From the NCBI GenBank assembly GCA_026724425.1, contig JAIUCV010000392.1, positions 62,001-126,000 on the forward strand: a stretch of 64,000 nt of DNA, in the 5' to 3' direction. The translations under genes and the position numbers were made by a program. The notes below the pieces were generated by a model. It ran no database searches. It saw only the letters and a list, made by a program, of their open reading frames with translations, and was not told the DNA's origin. Numbering within the stretch: the first letter of the stretch is position 1; each line of letters opens with the position of its first letter. Below, piece by piece: positions 59,901 through 64,000 of the stretch. The stretch comes from Erythrophleum ivorense (lineage: Eukaryota > Streptophyta > Magnoliopsida > Fabales > Fabaceae).

Positions 59901-62900
59901 AACCCACGAATGTAATATTACTAGAAATGTCAGGAAACATTCCTATAAACATTTTGGTCGAACCAAAAATTTTAATGAGATTCCCAAGGATAATAAATCT
60001 GTCCGTGCACTAAACACCCCCTCTAAGGAGACAATTAATACGCTGTCAACTTGATGTTGGTATCTTGGATGCGGTGTAATATTCAAGATGCATATGGTTG
60101 TTATAATAACATCCAAGACGATTTGTATCATGACGTCCCACAAGATACCAAAAGGTATGAGATAATTTCAATTTGTATGGTATCTCATACGACCCAAAAG
60201 CCATGGGAACTTCATATCCTTGCACTTTTATAGCTTTCAGTTTTATAAAATATTAATTTTATCCTTCTTATGACAACTTTCACATGGCATACCACACCCA
60301 GAATATTGAAGACCATATCTTATACCTTGGTATCCATGGTATCCAAGATATCAAGTAATGTGATATAATAATGTACCAAAGGACTCCTAATAAGAATGCA
60401 TAACGATTTATACAACGCAAGTGTTCTAACCTTTCCATCTCAATGTGTAGAATGTCACCTGAGGATGAAAAGAATTCTCTAATGTCCTTCTCAGAAGTAG
60501 CCAATGGTAAGTTGCTAACCTTAACCGTTCTTATCTGTAACAAGTAAAAGGGAGGAATCTACTTTGGTAAATCTCCATTGAGGGATAACTAAAATCAGAT
60601 GACAAACTCTTCAAATTTGTGATTAACTAAAATAACAACATGGGGCACATATGAGAATTATTTTTTAGGATAACCCTTGAACATTAAACCAAGGGTAAGC
60701 CAGATTGTAGCATAGCCAGAAGACACAAAACGTCAATGAAAATAAACTGAAATTTGTCTTGTTTGAACCAGTTTGATTCCGCTATGCCTGTATGCATTTT
60801 AAATTTAAGATCTATAACTAGTTTTCCAACTTTGCTGCTGCATTTGAGCAGTTTTACTGTTAATGGCATGCAAATCAAAATTTCATACTGGAATCCCTAC
60901 AATTGATTCCTTAAACATGTATAGCAAACATCATAAAGCTAACCAATTTTTTTATATCAAAATGCTTTTCTCACATCTGAGATATTGTTTGTCCAATTTG
61001 GCGTATCTGTAGACTGCGGAACTGCTTCAACCTGTTGATCAGTATGGTCTACTGGGGCCTGCACATAAAATGCTAAATTAGGTGCTTCTAGGGTGATATT
61101 CTGTAAATCAGAGAGCTTAACAGGCAGTGACATGTGGAAAAAGTAATGTAAACGCGGCAAGGCAAACAGCAATAGGGAGATTGTTTTTTCCTCTTTAATA
61201 ATGAAGACCCAATAGAAGATACAAGTTCTGATTGCAATCAAATTATGTGAAAGATAGAGAAGTTGGTGAGCAAGATACAAAACCTGATGAGTACTTTCTG
61301 CAGAGCTTACAAAATAAAGCATGTACATAAAAAGTCAATGAGTCAAGAGAGAAAAGTTATTCTTGAGGACAATCAACGTGATAGTGTCCACTTGAAAAGC
61401 AGCAATGCAAATAACATCAAAATTTTTCATGATAAACTTTACGAATAAACTTCATGACTTAATAACCATTAGCGAACATGGTCCAAAAATGAAATACCCC
61501 CATACTGAATTACTTCAACAAAGAGAAAAGTACATATTGTATCTTCAATAGGTGAAATGCATAACAGCAACGGATGTAAAACCAAAGCTCCTTGCTTTCT
61601 CTTGTTTTGAGGGTCAAATAATGCCATTCGATGGAAAAGGGCAAATGGTGAAAGTGCATTATAGGGACCTGGAAAAACCAGACTTCCTATTCCTAGCTAC
61701 ACTTCAGATGATATCCTAGTATGGAAACAATGACAACAAGCTAAGAGTTGTTTCTCATAAGGAGAAAGTGAAGATAATAACATTAGAAAAGCGATAACAG
61801 ATCCAACAAGATAGATTGAGTAGAATAACAAGGACACTATGTTCTCTGATGCATTCATGGTGAACAGAGTGGACTTCGTTTTTTATCACAGAAGCAGAAT
61901 TCATTAGCAGATTCATTATATTTTGGCATGCATATATCTGCTATATGAAAAAGAGGATTTACAGGTGCCAACCATTAGCAACAATGTGAAAACGAGAGCA
62001 CCATTCCCATATATCTTTATGTGCCTATAATGAGAACATTAGGCTATACTATGCATCTCTTTCAGCATACAGAATTTCTGTCTAAAGTAGCTCCCTTGTT
62101 TCTTATAAATACGTATGTGCTTCTAATCCAATACCAAGAAGCTACTAAATATATTACATGTTTCATGCACTGATAAATGGTTCTGTAAGTAACTAAAACT
62201 TACCACTCTGCAATAGAGGTCAATCACTCAAAAGTTACAGTAGATAATGCTATCTAGATAAATCAAGCAAAATGAGGAAGCATTTTAGTTGATTAATAGT
62301 ATTTCATCAAGAAATCACGATGCTCCTGGTTAAATTACCCAGACAACCACCTCTAGAGTCCGTGGATAAATTAGTTTACCCAGGCTATTTATATATGTAA
62401 TTCCATCTGATTTAAGTTTCAAAGCAATTTTTTTTACCAGTTCACACTTCGTAAGTGAATACTTATCATGTATCGGCTATAAGCTAATAAGCTTGTGAAG
62501 GCTTTACGTTATATGATGTGAGCTTTGAAACTCTAACTTCATCGCAGTTACTAAAGTTGTGTCAGGTCAGCAATTTAGATAAGAATAAGACCACCTCTGG
62601 AATAATCAAGAATCCAAAATATAATTCATTCAAATGATACAGGTTATTATAATTCCAAATCAGAAATAAAATTTTTAACCACCCCTCCTTTTAGTAGATT
62701 TACCATGTGATTTTGTTTAAGCAATATAGTTGTTAACGATTTTACTTTTGTCACTTACTTATATTCTACTAGTATGAAAATATAAACAAAGAAGAAACAA
62801 GAAGAGACACCCGAGAATGCCCCAAATTGCAGCATGAAACACTAAAGAACGAAAAAATAATAGCATATGTTGCAAACACGTGGAGAATTTAAATACAGCC

Positions 62901-62982
62901 AAGAACAGCAATTATTACTACAACATCTAGTAAATAGAAACACAACTATGCATGACTTCCTTCAACAGTTTGCACAACAATA

Positions 62983-63016
<34 letters not shown>

Positions 63017-63715
63017 CTGTATAAATATCAACTTTGTGCGGATTTGAATAATCTTAATTTTTTAGAAAATTGACCATTTCAATTTCTAAGAGATACAATA
63101 TTTGTGGGACCCACTTTATAAATGGTCCCCACAATGCATGTAGGCCTCACACATTTTATGTATTTCTCTTTTTCAAATTCACAAGAATTGAAAAAAATCT
63201 AAATCTATTTCATGCATATCAATTCATTTTTTTTATTTTCTTTAAGGTCATGAAATATATATGCATTTTTTTTTGTTTCAAATGTTGAGATATTGTTTGA
63301 AAAAATAATGAAATAAGATAATCGAGAGTGTAAATCTTTAACAAGCTATTCAAAACCCATTATTTTTGTTTTTTAGGTTAATATTATATGTTAAATCAAG
63401 ATACTAAAACTTTCAAAACTATATATATATATATATATCCACACGCACATAGTTGGGCTTGACATGCACCTTATGCATATTATTATATGTATGTAAATAC
63501 ATTATGCCAAGCAGTTGATTTACATACGACACAAGCGCCATAAACAAACAAGAAGAGTGGAATAAAAGAAATCCATATAGGATCCGAAACGAAGCAAGCT
63601 TCACAGGACAATGAGTTCTACCACTTCAAAATCCAGAGCAATTAGAAAGAAGAATGTGCCACGAACACAGCAGATCTAAGCAAAAGCACATCGAAATCGT
63701 CAAACTTACCGACAT
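56916..63715 (-). CDS. RRM protein of the ACD11-binding-partner (BPA1/BPL) family
   Basis: Family members carry one N-terminal RRM. Some bind ACD11 and modulate cell death and defence in Arabidopsis; the RNA target is unknown. Coding exons, minus strand: 63710-63715 (ATGTCG), 60975-61058, 60431-60534, 58413-58488, 58123-58206, 56916-57419. All introns are GT-AG and the phases agree, giving 285 residues. The RRM spans residues 31-100: IRTVKVSNLPLATSEKDIRE, FFSSSGDILHIEM (RNP2-like strand), STQIAYVAFKESQGAETASL (RNP1-like), then YVSITLVEHYQLPPEA. The C-terminal exon (residues 119-285) is conserved in the family: MLAKGFILGKDAINRAKSFD, EKVREMDERFQVSEKAKSAL, SNPYVLTGASWMSSA, then an acidic/lysine tail. 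Exon 2 adds 28 residues before the RRM. The gene looks intact. Intron 1 is about 2.65 kb. Confidence 0.88.
58548..60022. mobile_element. Possible non-autonomous DNA element in intron 3 of the RRM gene
   Basis: The left edge reads GGGGTGCTTGGTATAAGGAC and AGATTTTATATTATC. The right edge, reverse-complemented, reads GGGGTGTTTAGTGCACGGAC and AGATTTATTATC. The inverted match is about 35 bp. GGGGTG termini suggest a PIF/Harbinger- or hAT-like origin, but no target duplication could be defined. The interior has no transposase and holds a 90-bp tandem duplication. Confidence 0.45.
59631..59814. repeat. Tandem duplication, about 90-bp unit
   Basis: Units 59631-59720 and 59721-59814 share TGTTTGTGGATACTGATTTG, TTGGTGAGGCAAAATTCTAA and ATATAAGAAGCCAT, differing by a few substitutions and a 4-base insertion (GAGT). 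Confidence 0.92.
62985..63014. repeat. (AC)15 microsatellite
   Basis: A perfect dinucleotide run in intron 1 of the RRM gene. Confidence 0.95.
63421..63438. repeat. (AT)9 microsatellite
   Basis: A perfect AT run in intron 1 of the RRM gene. Confidence 0.9.
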
Positions 63716-64000
63716 TTTGAGATCATACAGAGTTTTCCCGGAACCAACGGTGGTACTGGTGGGGCAATGATGCCACAGAGAGAGAAAATGAGAACGTTGG
63801 TGAGGAAGGAGAAGGATGGTGGTGGTACTTTTGAAGGAACCAAATGGTGAGGCGGTTTGATAATTTGATCAACCCAACATGATTTGTTTTGGCCGTTGCT
63901 TGTATGATTTGCCTTACGAATACGAGATTTCATTGGCTGTACTCCCAAATTTCTTTGAGACTGAATATGCAATTTTTATTTTAATAGAACAGACTAAATA
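63716..64000 (-). other. 5' UTR and upstream region of the RRM gene
   Basis: Sequence upstream of the ATGTCG exon on the minus strand. The open frame 63706-63972 overlaps the start in another frame and has no recognisable content. No TATA box was chosen. Confidence 0.4.

Noticed and set aside
60050..60360. Repeated GGTATC/GATACC pieces and a small hairpin (TATGAGATA / TATCTCATA)
   Set aside because: Short and imperfect, and no element boundary could be defined.

Overview
This window looks like nuclear DNA of a eudicot plant. The evidence is AT-rich intergenic sequence, GT-AG split genes with long introns, plant retrotransposons (Ty1/copia SIRE/Maximus-like, Ty3/gypsy Reina/CRM-like, Tat/Athila-like), hAT transposons, MITEs, and genes whose closest remembered relatives are Arabidopsis proteins. 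I cannot name the species. No bacterial operon, CRISPR array, tRNA or rRNA was seen.

The first 25 kb is a graveyard of mobile DNA. Positions 1-9.25 kb hold one degenerate copia element on the minus strand, with an LTR, gag-pol, an env-like second ORF and a polypurine tract. Positions 9.33-15.35 kb hold a large inverted repeat. Each ~0.6 kb arm carries the upstream region and first coding segment of a plant formin, and the loop contains a nearly complete but dead hAT element (10511-14159) with a perfect 8-bp target duplication. A second, non-autonomous hAT (16195-17514, perfect 8-bp duplication) interrupts an unrecognised coding fragment. A probable solo LTR follows (19374-22238), then a stray exon-sized piece of succinate dehydrogenase SDH1 (about 24574-24705).

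The gene-rich part starts at 25.9 kb. An aspartate-semialdehyde dehydrogenase gene (25892-30175, plus) keeps all exon junctions but has lost its N-terminal NADP-binding segment through a frameshifting deletion. It is followed tail to tail by an intact small nuclear ribonucleoprotein SmD2 gene (33469-34843 coding, minus; 108 aa, 5' UTR exons up to about 36.39 kb). A degenerate Reina/CRM-type gypsy element (36931-41820) and a decayed Tat/Athila-like LTR with primer-binding site (42221-43760) separate this pair from SOLO DANCERS (SDS), a meiosis-specific cyclin (49256-53605, plus; 7 exons, 599 aa). The right end holds a minus-strand RRM gene of the ACD11-binding-partner (BPA1/BPL) type (56916-63715; 6 coding exons, 285 aa).

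From memory, ASD and SDS also lie close together in Arabidopsis (At1g14810 and At1g14750), so this looks like a conserved gene neighbourhood expanded by transposons. The genes do not form one pathway: amino-acid synthesis (broken copy), pre-mRNA splicing, meiosis, and RNA binding/defence. I did not find a clearly new biological system. The most notable structures are the formin inverted repeat with a hAT in its loop, the broken ASD gene, the 84-nt in-frame cassette exon of the RRM gene and the very small coding exons of SmD2.
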